Shown one piece after another: positions 26,069 through 33,904 of a DNA stretch of 33,904 bases (positions within the stretch are counted from its first letter, which is position 1; the number at the start of each line of letters is the position of its first letter). The notes under the pieces were generated by a model. The model was not told the DNA's origin. It made no database searches and worked only from the letters and a program-made list of their open reading frames with translations. The position numbers and the translations under genes were made by a program. Source of the stretch: Chloroflexota bacterium (lineage in GTDB: Bacteria > Chloroflexota > Anaerolineae > 4572-78 > J111); the NCBI GenBank assembly GCA_024277275.1, contig JAJRVO010000134.1:1-33904 (forward strand), given 5' to 3'.

Positions 26069-27090
26069 ACAGTATCGCTATTCGTTGTCAGCATCTTTCA
26101 AAAAAATTCAGCGGGGTTCAAGCCGTCGATGGCGTGACCCTTAACTTACATGAGGGACATTTTTTGGCTTTGCTGGGACCAAGCGGCTGCGGCAAAACCA
26201 CTACCTTGCGCTTGCTGGCCGGTTTTGAGGCCCCCGATGAGGGAGAGATAGCCATAGGCGGGCAAGTAGTCAACGGGCCGGGGGTATTTGTTCCGCCAGA
26301 GCGGCGCAGCGTGGGCATGGTCTTTCAGGAATACGCGCTTTTTCCCCACCTGAGCGTGGCCGATAACGTGGCCTACGGTATCCCCAAAGAAATTGATAAA
26401 AAGGAGCGAGTCCACGAAGCGCTAAGCCTGGTAGGATTAGCTAATGTGGCTACGCGAATGCCCTACGAGTTGTCCGGCGGGCAACAACAGCGCGTGGCTT
26501 TAGCGCGGGCTATGGCTCCTCGTCCCCAACTCATCCTGCTCGATGAGCCTTTCTCTAATCTCGACGCCGGATTACGCACCCAGGTTCGGGCCGAGGTCCG
26601 GCAGATTTTGCGGAAAGCTCATGCCACTGTTATCTTTGTCACCCACGACCAAGAAGAAGCCCTAAGCCTGGCGGATGAGGTGGCGGTGATGATGGACGGC
26701 CATATTGCCCAAACCGATACGCCCCAAAAGCTGTATCGTCACCCCATTAATAAGCAGGTCGCTACTTTTTTGGGCAACGCCAACTTTCTGCCCGGCCAAA
26801 TCAGCAACGGTCAGGTTACTTGCGAGTTGGGACGCCTGCCCACGTCAGGCATCCACACCGGCCCGGTAGAAGTGATGCTGCGCCCGGAGGATTTGCTGCT
26901 GGTTCCTGATGAGTTGGGGGCCGCTGAAATTGTTAACCGCGAGTACTTTGGGCACGACCAGTTAATCAGAGTCCGGTTGAGTTCCGGCAGCCAGTTGCAA
27001 AGCCGGCTGCTCGGCTCGGAGGGAGATTTTTATCCGGGGCAACGTGTCGGCTTAAAAGTAAGAGATAGCGTAGTCATTTACCCCGTTTAA
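26065..27090 (+). CDS. ABC transporter ATP-binding protein (FbpC/PotA-like)
   Basis: Walker A GPSGCGKTT, signature LSGGQQQRVALARAM, Walker B LILLDEPFSNLD, C-terminal TOBE-like region. ATGA-type overlap with the permease. Confidence 0.95.
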   Translation: MNSIAIRCQHLSKKFSGVQAVDGVTLNLHEGHFLALLGPSGCGKTTTLRLLAGFEAPDEGEIAIGGQVVNGPGVFVPPERRSVGMVFQEYALFPHLSVADNVAYGIPKEIDKKERVHEALSLVGLANVATRMPYELSGGQQQRVALARAMAPRPQLILLDEPFSNLDAGLRTQVRAEVRQILRKAHATVIFVTHDQEEALSLADEVAVMMDGHIAQTDTPQKLYRHPINKQVATFLGNANFLPGQISNGQVTCELGRLPTSGIHTGPVEVMLRPEDLLLVPDELGAAEIVNREYFGHDQLIRVRLSSGSQLQSRLLGSEGDFYPGQRVGLKVRDSVVIYPV

Positions 27091-27103
27091 ACAAGAGGGA
27101 GAT

Positions 27104-27529
27104 ATGTGGTTTAACCCAATTATAAAATGGCTGCTGCGTTCGCCGCTGCACGGTTTTGTCAGCAACAATATGATGTTGATTACCTACACCGGGCGTAAGA
27201 GCGGTAAAGAATACACCATCCCCATAAACTATCTGCGTAATGACAGCGTTTTTATCACAACCAGCTTCCGCAAACGCATATGGTGGCGAAACCTGCGCGG
27301 CGGCGCGCCGGTCACTCTGAGAGTGCAGGGTCAAACCTTACAAGCAACGGCGGAGGTCATTGAAGATGACGAGGGGGTTGCCGCCGGTTTGATGGCTTAC
27401 CTGCAACAAATCCCTCATCTGTCCAAATATTTTGGGGTGAAGCTTGATGCAGATGGTCAACCAAATTCGGCAAATGTGGCGACATCCGCCCAGGATAAGG
27501 TGATAGTGCGGAGCAAATTGGTTCAATAA
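27104..27529 (+). CDS. Deazaflavin (F420)-dependent nitroreductase-family protein
   Basis: MLITYTGRKSGKEYTIPINYLRNDSVFITTSFRKRIWWRNLRGGAPVTLRVQGQTL. Confidence 0.85.
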   Translation: MWFNPIIKWLLRSPLHGFVSNNMMLITYTGRKSGKEYTIPINYLRNDSVFITTSFRKRIWWRNLRGGAPVTLRVQGQTLQATAEVIEDDEGVAAGLMAYLQQIPHLSKYFGVKLDADGQPNSANVATSAQDKVIVRSKLVQ

Positions 27530-27560
27530 GCAAAATGTAAAAATGAAGCGCCAAAACAAA

Positions 27561-27593
27561 AAGGGGCGGCAAATTAGCCACCCCTCAGTTTTT
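27561..27593. terminator. Bidirectional-looking terminator between convergent genes
   Basis: AGGGGCGGC-AAATTA-GCCACCCCT with A-rich left and T-rich right flanks. Confidence 0.7.
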
Positions 27594-27610
27594 GGTTCAG
27601 TTGTTGGCTG

Positions 27611-28789
27611 TTAATGATGTCTCTTTCCATCGGGCATTATGGCTCTTTTGAGGCTTTTTACTTCGCCTAAAGTAGAGCCGATGACGTTGGCCCCTTCAAG
27701 GTTGGCCCCGTGCATGCTGGCCCCAACTAAATCGGCCCCGCCTAAGTTAGCGCCACAAAGTTGGGTCCAGCTTAGATTGGTTTCAGTCAGATTGGATTTG
27801 CTTAAGTCAGCCAAATTTAGGTTAGCCCTGTACATTGTGGCTTGATGCAAGTTGGCTGTACCCAAGTTAGCCAAAATCAGAATTGTTTCACTCAAGTCGG
27901 CCCCAATCAGATTAGCCTGATGCAGGTTAGCCCCTTCCAAATTAGCTCCGTGAAAATCGGCTTCACTCAAATGGGCCTCATCCAGGTCACTCCGTTCCAT
28001 AACAGCTTCAGCTAGATTGGCTTTACCCAGATTAACCAAACGCAGGTTAGCCCGGCTCAGGTTAGCCACCACCAGAGAAGCGCCATGCAAATCAGATCCG
28101 CTTAAGTTAGCCCCTTCCAAATTGGCCCCGCTCAGGTCGACCTGGCGCAAGTTGACGCCGTGCAAGTCGGCATTTTTAAGATCAGCTCCGCGTAGATCGG
28201 CCCCGTGCAAGTCAATAACCGCACTGCTTTTGATGAGACCGGTCTCGTACAGAAATCTCAACAATAGCCCCTTATGCGGTCCATCCAAACCGCGTAGCAC
28301 TGTCAGTGTCCGCGCGCGAGCAATATCCCGCACTGCCGTACCCGGTTCCGAGCTGCGTAACTCTTTTTCCAGCAATAGTTCCGTCATTCGGTCCAGATAA
28401 ATCTGGACGGCAGTTTCCCGAAATCGCTCGGCTTCAATCTCGCGTTCATGCTGGGCGTACCATTGAGCAACCTTCAGATCGTTTTGGGCACGCTGCTCGC
28501 TGCTGCGTATTGATCGGTTAAGCAGCAAGGCGCCACTAACCAGGATGGTGGGAATGATGAGCAACTCTGCCCAATTCAGAAGATTCGGGTTGTCAAATCC
28601 AAAGCGAATTTGTGGATAGATTACCCGGATCAATAGAATGCCGGCTATCGAGACAAATACCAAAAACATTCCCACAATCACTGCGCGACTAAGTCTGGGA
28701 TCAATCATTTTGCCATGAGTTTGCCGGCCGCCGGCATTTTCTAAAACCCTGCTGTGCGCGCTAAAATACCTGTTTCTAATTCTGTTCAT
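27611..28789 (-). CDS. Membrane-anchored pentapeptide-repeat protein
   Basis: Two N-terminal hydrophobic segments, then A(D/N)LXX repeats: ADLRGADLKNADLHGVNLRQVDLSGANLEGANLSGSDL... Confidence 0.93.
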   Translation of the reverse strand: MNRIRNRYFSAHSRVLENAGGRQTHGKMIDPRLSRAVIVGMFLVFVSIAGILLIRVIYPQIRFGFDNPNLLNWAELLIIPTILVSGALLLNRSIRSSEQRAQNDLKVAQWYAQHEREIEAERFRETAVQIYLDRMTELLLEKELRSSEPGTAVRDIARARTLTVLRGLDGPHKGLLLRFLYETGLIKSSAVIDLHGADLRGADLKNADLHGVNLRQVDLSGANLEGANLSGSDLHGASLVVANLSRANLRLVNLGKANLAEAVMERSDLDEAHLSEADFHGANLEGANLHQANLIGADLSETILILANLGTANLHQATMYRANLNLADLSKSNLTETNLSWTQLCGANLGGADLVGASMHGANLEGANVIGSTLGEVKSLKRAIMPDGKRHH

Positions 28790-29281
28790 TTGCAGATACC
28801 ATCCCCAAAAACAAGAAATGCCTCTAGTCCAATTGCTTCACCTTTTAAAAGAGAAGTTGCAAGGGGCATCGAGGCACCACACGATAATTACATAGCAAAA
28901 TATTATGGAACGCGGTAAAATATTAAAGTACGGTTCGTCGCTAAGATGGAAAAGGAAATTTTAAGGTACTTTATATTGTAACAGAAATAAAAGTGATTGC
29001 AACAGAGTAAAAAGTCCTACGCTTACCGTTTTTGACGAAAGACCGACGACGGGCGACGGAAAAATGTAAATATACGGCTTTTGGATTTATGTATGGCCTT
29101 TGGTAGTTAATTGGGTAGAAAAGTTGTCAGCCAAATAGTGAATCATCATGGCTACTCATAATGCAAAATGAGATTTGTCGGCGCTTGTTCACAAAAGTAT
29201 ACTTTCAGTTGATGCAACTACCAACCCTAAGTTTATAGTTTGCGCCTTACCATCCTAAAAACCTTTATTGAGGAGATAAAC

Positions 29282-30703
29282 ATGGACGAGAATTTCTTCA
29301 AAGCGCTTCTAAATATCAGTCTCCAAATGGCCCAAACACGTGCTCTGGCGCCCTTACTGGAGTACGCAATGCAGGCCGCACTTGAATTGGTTGGGGCCGA
29401 GTACGGGTATCTCATCTTGCGCAATCCGGACGGCAGCTTAGATTTTAGAGTTAGCCTGGATAAATATGGGCAACCCATTGAAAACCCCGAAACACAAGTG
29501 AGCAATACCATTCTTGATAAGGTTATCGCATCTAAAGAACCCCTTGTTATTTTGGACGCTCTGGATGATGTCTCTTTTGGAAGCGCGGATAGCGTTGTTG
29601 CTTTAAAGCTCCGCTCGGTGATGTGCGTTCCGTTAACAACCTATCGTCAGGTTCTGGGGGCAATTTATGTTGAAAACAGGGCCGGCGCCGACATTTTTGA
29701 AAAAAAGGACGTTAAACCTCTCACCTTCTTTGCTACCCAGGCCGCAGTTTTTATTGAAAATGCCTTTTTAAACAGCGATTTGGAAGCGCAAGTAAAGGCC
29801 CGCACCGCAGAATTGCAAGAAAGCCAGGCCAATCTGCAATCGCTTATTGAGAATACCCAGGATGACATCTGGTCCATTGACAAAGATTTTAAGATTATCA
29901 TTGCCAATATTAACTTTATACGTCACTTTGAGCGATACGGTTTTAAGATTGCGCCAGGGATGAAGCTTTCAGAAGTTGCATCTGATGAGGAGCCGGAACC
30001 AAAATGGCAATCACGTTATTCACAAGTATTTAAAGGTAAGTATATTGCCGCTGAAGATGTTTACAAACGAAATAATCAAAATCGTTATCATGATATTTCG
30101 CTGTCGCCCATCATTGACAAAGCCGGCAATATTACCGGAGCCACCGCTTTTAGCCGGGATATTACCGAGCGCAAGCAGGCGGAAAAAGTTTTAAAAACCC
30201 TCAACCAACAACTGCAAGACGAGTTGGCCCTGGCTCACAAAATTCAGCAGGGCTTACTGCCCCCACCTCAGCCCAAGTGGCCTTATCTTGACGTTGTTTG
30301 TTACAGTATGCCTGCCCGTGAAGTAGGCGGAGATTTGTACGCTTACCACGCTTTTGACCTGCCTGTAGATTATGAGGGTTTCCCAAACCTGGACCCAATA
30401 GGGAGTTATGCAATTACTGTGGGCGATGTGTCGGGTAAAGGAATGCCCGCAGCCTTACTGATGGGGGTCAGTTTAGCCTTGTTCCAGTCTGTCATTCGAC
30501 AAGAATTTTCTCCTGGCGAGCTTTTGACCTATTTGGATAATGCGCTTGTGCCGTACACTAAGGCCACGCGTCAAAATTGTGCCCTGGCTTATATAGAAAT
30601 TACCACGCCTATCCAAAATAAACCGGGTACATTACGCATTGCTAACGCCGGTTGCATCCCCCCGTATATCAAACGACAATCCGGGGAAGTTGAAGTTCAC
30701 TAG
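29282..30703 (+). CDS. GAF-PAS-SpoIIE (PP2C-type) phosphatase, interrupted by in-frame TAG
   Basis: GAF (VGAEYGYLILRNPDGSLDFRVS), PAS (TGATAFSRDITERKQAE), SpoIIE (LAHKIQQGLLPPPQPKWP, VGGDLYAYH, VGDVSGKGMPAALLMG). Stops mid-domain at 30701-30703. Confidence 0.88.
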   Translation: MDENFFKALLNISLQMAQTRALAPLLEYAMQAALELVGAEYGYLILRNPDGSLDFRVSLDKYGQPIENPETQVSNTILDKVIASKEPLVILDALDDVSFGSADSVVALKLRSVMCVPLTTYRQVLGAIYVENRAGADIFEKKDVKPLTFFATQAAVFIENAFLNSDLEAQVKARTAELQESQANLQSLIENTQDDIWSIDKDFKIIIANINFIRHFERYGFKIAPGMKLSEVASDEEPEPKWQSRYSQVFKGKYIAAEDVYKRNNQNRYHDISLSPIIDKAGNITGATAFSRDITERKQAEKVLKTLNQQLQDELALAHKIQQGLLPPPQPKWPYLDVVCYSMPAREVGGDLYAYHAFDLPVDYEGFPNLDPIGSYAITVGDVSGKGMPAALLMGVSLALFQSVIRQEFSPGELLTYLDNALVPYTKATRQNCALAYIEITTPIQNKPGTLRIANAGCIPPYIKRQSGEVEVH

Positions 30704-30730
30704 ATAGGTGATTTTGCGCTGGGGCAGGGT

Positions 30731-30991
30731 TTGGGAGCAATGACCGGTTATCGAGAAATCGCCCTAAATGTATCAAAAGGGGACATGATTGTTATGACCA
30801 GCGATGGCGTAGTGGAGGCTATTAATGCAGCCAATGAGCTGTTTGGTTTTGAGAGATTGCAGGCGGCAATAGCCACCGGCCCAACCATCAGCGCCAGAGC
30901 AATGCTTGATCATCTAAAATCTGCCGTAGCGGCTTTTGTTGGTGAAACCGAACCCCACGATGATTTAACAATTGTGGTGGCGCAGGTGTAA
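30731..30991 (+). pseudogene. C-terminal part of the SpoIIE phosphatase domain, same frame after TAG
   Basis: IALNVSKGDMIVMTSDGVVEAINAANELFGFERLQAAI...EPHDDLTIVVAQV is the family C-terminus (SDGVVEA, DDLTIVV). Offset from the upstream ORF is an exact multiple of 3. Confidence 0.8.
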
Positions 30992-31062
30992 AATTGCTGA
31001 TAAGTACCCCCTCCAATGCTCTGCATTGACAAGCGCTGGGGGCGCAGGTCGCCCAAATATGC

Positions 31063-31202
31063 AGGGCTGTTCAGTTCTCGCCAATCGCCGGTGATTTTAC
31101 CGCCAAGGACGCCAAGATCGCCAAGATTTTTATAAATTCTTTGCGTCCTTTGCGCTCTTGGCGGTTTAAAAATTATGCCACGCCTTAGAACTGAACAACC
31201 CT
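31063..31202. mobile_element. MITE-like element with 16-bp TIRs and 12-bp direct-repeat flanks
   Basis: AGGGCTGTTCAGTTCT (31063-31078) and AGAACTGAACAACCCT (31187-31202), 15/16 complementary; flanked by exact GCCCAAATATGC at 31051-31062 and 31203-31214. Interior nonamer hairpin 31099-31165. Confidence 0.8.
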
Positions 31203-31280
31203 GCCCAAATATGCCTTACCACGCTGGAACGTGGTAACAACTTGAAGCCCAAAATTCTTTACAAATGAGACAAAATTTTC

Positions 31281-31357
31281 AACGCAAAGTTGCAAAGGGT
31301 CAAAGACACAAAGTTAAAAATTATCTTTGCATTCTTGTTCCTTGGCGTCTTTGCGTT
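31281..31357. repeat. Imperfect hairpin of short repeated words
   Basis: AACGCAAAGTTGCAAAGGGTCAAAGACACAAAG ... CTTTGCATT...CTTGGCGTCTTTGCGTT. Confidence 0.7.
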
Positions 31358-31406
31358 ACAACTTGTCGGTTTGAGACGAAGCTTCGCCGGACGATTACAA
31401 AATAAC

Positions 31407-31436
31407 AACGGGGACGCCCATTTAAGCGTCCCCGTT
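31407..31436 (-). terminator. Terminator downstream of the LysM lipoprotein gene
   Basis: 11-bp perfect stem AACGGGGACGC / GCGTCCCCGTT. Confidence 0.75.
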
Positions 31437-31489
31437 AAATTTATTGCATATTTTTACCAAACTCACACCCCACATTGTGGAGTATTGCA

Positions 31490-32692
31490 CTACGGCAGAT
31501 AAAGCACTTGTCCTACATAAATTTGGTTGGGATTAGATAGACCGTTGGTTGCTGCCAATATATCGGCAGAAGTACCGTAAAGCAGGGAAATGGAGAATAA
31601 TGTCTCGCCGGGAGCCACGGTATGCGTATTGGCATTGCCGGGAACAGGAGCATAGGCATCATCTTGTGGCGGATAGTCTTGATAGGGTTGTTGGTAGTAA
31701 TTGTCGGCAGGCGGCTGGTAGTAACCATCAGCGGGAGGCTGGTAGTAGCCATCGGCAGGCGGTGGGGGCGGCGGTCCAAAATAAGCGCCGGGAGTTGGAA
31801 TGAGAAGCTGTTGTCCGGCTTGAATTAGATAGGGATACGGAATACTATTGAGTCCGGCAATGGCCTCAACCGAAACGCCATACTGCAAGGAAATGCGATA
31901 CAGGGTTTCGCCGGGGGCAACAAAATGTTGATTTTGACCGCTGTCGGGTACATAAGGCTGCTGGTAGGAGGGGGCTGTGTAGCCGCCGTCGCCATAAGAC
32001 GGAGTTGTGTAGCCGCTATCGATACCGGGAATATTCAATTCTTGACCGGCATAAATCATATCGGTGGGCAAACCATTGGCCATAACAATAGCGCTAACAG
32101 TTGTGTCATACCGTAACGCAATGCTAAACAGGGTGTCGCCCGGTTGAACCCTGTAAGTTGTATCGCCATAGGTTGGCGCGCCATAATCGCCGCTGGTTTG
32201 GCTGACCGGAGGGTTGGCTGCCACGGGGCCGCCAATCGGCAAATCTTCTGATGTAGTTGCGTCTACAACAATGGCCTCATCCGTCGCTATCACACCATCT
32301 TCAACGGCAGCTTCTTCGGCAGGAGGCACAAAACTTTCGGGAGCTACAGAAGACGCTTGTTCGGCTTCAGCGTTTACAGCAGAGGACGCCGAGGGTTCAA
32401 GGTTAACCGCCTGCGAGGTTGGCGCTACCGGCTCGGTTGAGCCATTGGTGGTTTGGGCTTCGCCCAGAGTGGATTGGGTAGCGGTAGGTTGAACATTAAT
32501 AATGGTGGGAATAGGCGTAGCTTCAACAACCAGATCAGCCTCTGCGCCCAGAGGGGCCAGAGTTGGAGGCAAATCTGAAACCGGGCCTGGGTCTGACACA
32601 TCTTCATCGCTTCGGCGCAACTCACAGCCTGTCAAAACAATCATAAGAATCAACAGGGCTAATAGGTAACGAAACTTGGGCAATTTTGCCAT
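31490..32692 (-). CDS. Lipoprotein with three LysM domains
   Basis: Lipobox LLILMIVLTGC; three LysM repeats (YRVQPGDTLFSIALRYDTTVSAI..., HFVAPGETLYRISLQYGVSVEAI..., HTVAPGETLFSISLLYGTSADIL...); DGYYQPPA linker repeat. Confidence 0.92.
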   Translation of the reverse strand: MAKLPKFRYLLALLILMIVLTGCELRRSDEDVSDPGPVSDLPPTLAPLGAEADLVVEATPIPTIINVQPTATQSTLGEAQTTNGSTEPVAPTSQAVNLEPSASSAVNAEAEQASSVAPESFVPPAEEAAVEDGVIATDEAIVVDATTSEDLPIGGPVAANPPVSQTSGDYGAPTYGDTTYRVQPGDTLFSIALRYDTTVSAIVMANGLPTDMIYAGQELNIPGIDSGYTTPSYGDGGYTAPSYQQPYVPDSGQNQHFVAPGETLYRISLQYGVSVEAIAGLNSIPYPYLIQAGQQLLIPTPGAYFGPPPPPPADGYYQPPADGYYQPPADNYYQQPYQDYPPQDDAYAPVPGNANTHTVAPGETLFSISLLYGTSADILAATNGLSNPNQIYVGQVLYLP

Positions 32693-32900
32693 AATCGGTC
32701 TCCTCCACAAGTATTGCTATAAGATCGGTAAGTAGACATAATACCTGATTACGTTACATAATATCACAGGTAAAACATTACGTCAAGTTGTACAACTTTC
32801 CTACAACATCTAAATTCCCAATGACTTGCTCCGACGTTAAGTGTGGTATATGATATTGCTTATAATAAATAAGCAGTTCCAAAAAACTAACTGTCCAAAC

Positions 32901-32963
32901 CACGTAACCAGTAATGCGTAACCTGTTACGGATTACGAATTACGAATCACGAATTACGGTTAA
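32901..32963. repeat. Nine in-phase heptamers
   Basis: CACGTAA CCAGTAA TGCGTAA CCTGTTA CGGATTA CGAATTA CGAATCA CGAATTA CGGTTAA. Confidence 0.85.
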
Positions 32964-33046
32964 CTCTAGCCCAATATGACCTAACTAAAAATCATCGTCC
33001 TGGAACAATCTAAACTTCAGAACTCCCAATTGCCTCGGAGAATTTC

Positions 33047-33904
33047 ATGCCGCTCATCGTTCCTCGCCAAAAACCTATCATCAAGCTTCGGCTGGCCCGA
33101 AACCTGGTTCGCGCTTTAAAGCGAGGGCATCCCTGGGTTTTTGCCGACGCTCTGCGCCGGCAACCGACCGCCCCTCCCGGCGCGCATGCCATACTGTTAG
33201 ACAACAAAAAAGAGCGAGAGATTGCCAAAGGTTTTTATACCCCCCATAGCCCCCTGGCTTTTAGAGTTTGCACGCTAGAGCCAACCGAAATGCTCAATGA
33301 TACGTGGGCCATTAAGAGAATGGAACAAGCCGTCTTGCTGCGCCGCCTGCTTTTTGACAACCAGACCACCGGCTTCAGGTTGTTCAACGGCGAAGGCGAC
33401 GGTTTGCCGGGCCTTATTTGTGATATTTATGGCGACACGGCAGTTATTCAACTTGATGGTCCCGGGCCAGGCAACTTTTGGGACGCCAAAGGGGTGGCCG
33501 GCTGGGTGGCTAAAGCTCTCAAGCTGCAATCCGTCTTCCTAAAAGGTCAATCCGGGCGCGATGCCGGCAGTAAGGTGTTGGCCGGACTTCCCCCGGCAGA
33601 GTCAACCCCGTTTCTGGAAAACGGCACGCGTTTTAGCGCGGATGTTGTGCGCGGGCAAAAAACCGGTTTTTTTCTTGACCAGCGTGACAACCGCCAACAG
33701 ATTAAAACCGTGGCCGCGGGTCGACGAACGCTGAATTTATTTGGTTACACCGGAGGATTTTCAGTTTATGCGGGTTTAGGCGACGCCGGCCACGTAACCA
33801 CTGTTGATGTGGCCGCTCCCGCGCTCCGGGTTGCTAATTATCATTGGCAGCTTAACGGCCTCCCCGCAGCCAGACATGAAACAACTAAAGCTGACGCCTT
33901 TGAG
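33047..33904 (+). CDS. RlmI/RlmK-like 23S rRNA methyltransferase (PUA-like plus SAM MTase), truncated by window end
   Basis: Own translation from ATG 33047 (open to 33904, not in the ORF track): RLARNLVRALKRGHPWVFADALRRQ..., LFNGEGDGLPGLICDIYGD, GQKTGFFLDQRDNR, LNLFGYTGGFSVYAGLGDAGHVTTVDVA. Confidence 0.92.
   Translation, partial: MPLIVPRQKPIIKLRLARNLVRALKRGHPWVFADALRRQPTAPPGAHAILLDNKKEREIAKGFYTPHSPLAFRVCTLEPTEMLNDTWAIKRMEQAVLLRRLLFDNQTTGFRLFNGEGDGLPGLICDIYGDTAVIQLDGPGPGNFWDAKGVAGWVAKALKLQSVFLKGQSGRDAGSKVLAGLPPAESTPFLENGTRFSADVVRGQKTGFFLDQRDNRQQIKTVAAGRRTLNLFGYTGGFSVYAGLGDAGHVTTVDVAAPALRVANYHWQLNGLPAARHETTKADAFE

Noticed and set aside
28017-28400. Plus-strand Leu/Ala/Pro-rich ORF
   Set aside because: Antisense artefact of the pentapeptide repeat coding sequence.
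17657-30703. Stop-codon reassignment explaining both in-frame stops
   Set aside because: One is TAA and one is TAG, while many other genes here end normally at both codons.

Overview
The window is a bacterial chromosomal segment. Thr/Pro-rich 'TPTPT' linkers, F420-type and LysM proteins and the overall gene content look Chloroflexota-like, but that assignment is inference. Main content: B12-dependent methylmalonyl-CoA mutase (two subunits), a PMT-type membrane protein, a TlpA/ResA thioredoxin, malic enzyme fused to phosphotransacetylase, RecJ, Fmt, a PdtaS-like histidine kinase with an ANTAR-type regulator, a Uma2-family protein, a large iron-uptake locus (feoC, split feoB, feoA, dtxR-like regulator, LysM-fused Fe3+ binding protein, permease, ATPase), a deazaflavin-type nitroreductase, a pentapeptide-repeat protein, a GAF/PAS/SpoIIE phosphatase, a LysM lipoprotein and a truncated RlmI-like methyltransferase. 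Strongest unexplained signals: (1) a 147-bp regulatory module with four dyads, present in two inverted copies (about 82% identical, ungapped by hand count) upstream of dtxR-feoABC and upstream of the Fe3+ permease operon, flanking the LysM-fused binding-protein gene; (2) a family of intergenic tracts made of in-phase degenerate 7-mers or 9-mers (up to 17 consecutive units), often inside nested inverted repeats; (3) in-frame stops splitting an ANTAR regulator and a SpoIIE phosphatase; (4) FeoB encoded as separate GTPase and permease genes; (5) two MITE-like elements with terminal inverted repeats and candidate target-site duplications. No tRNA, rRNA or CRISPR was recognised.
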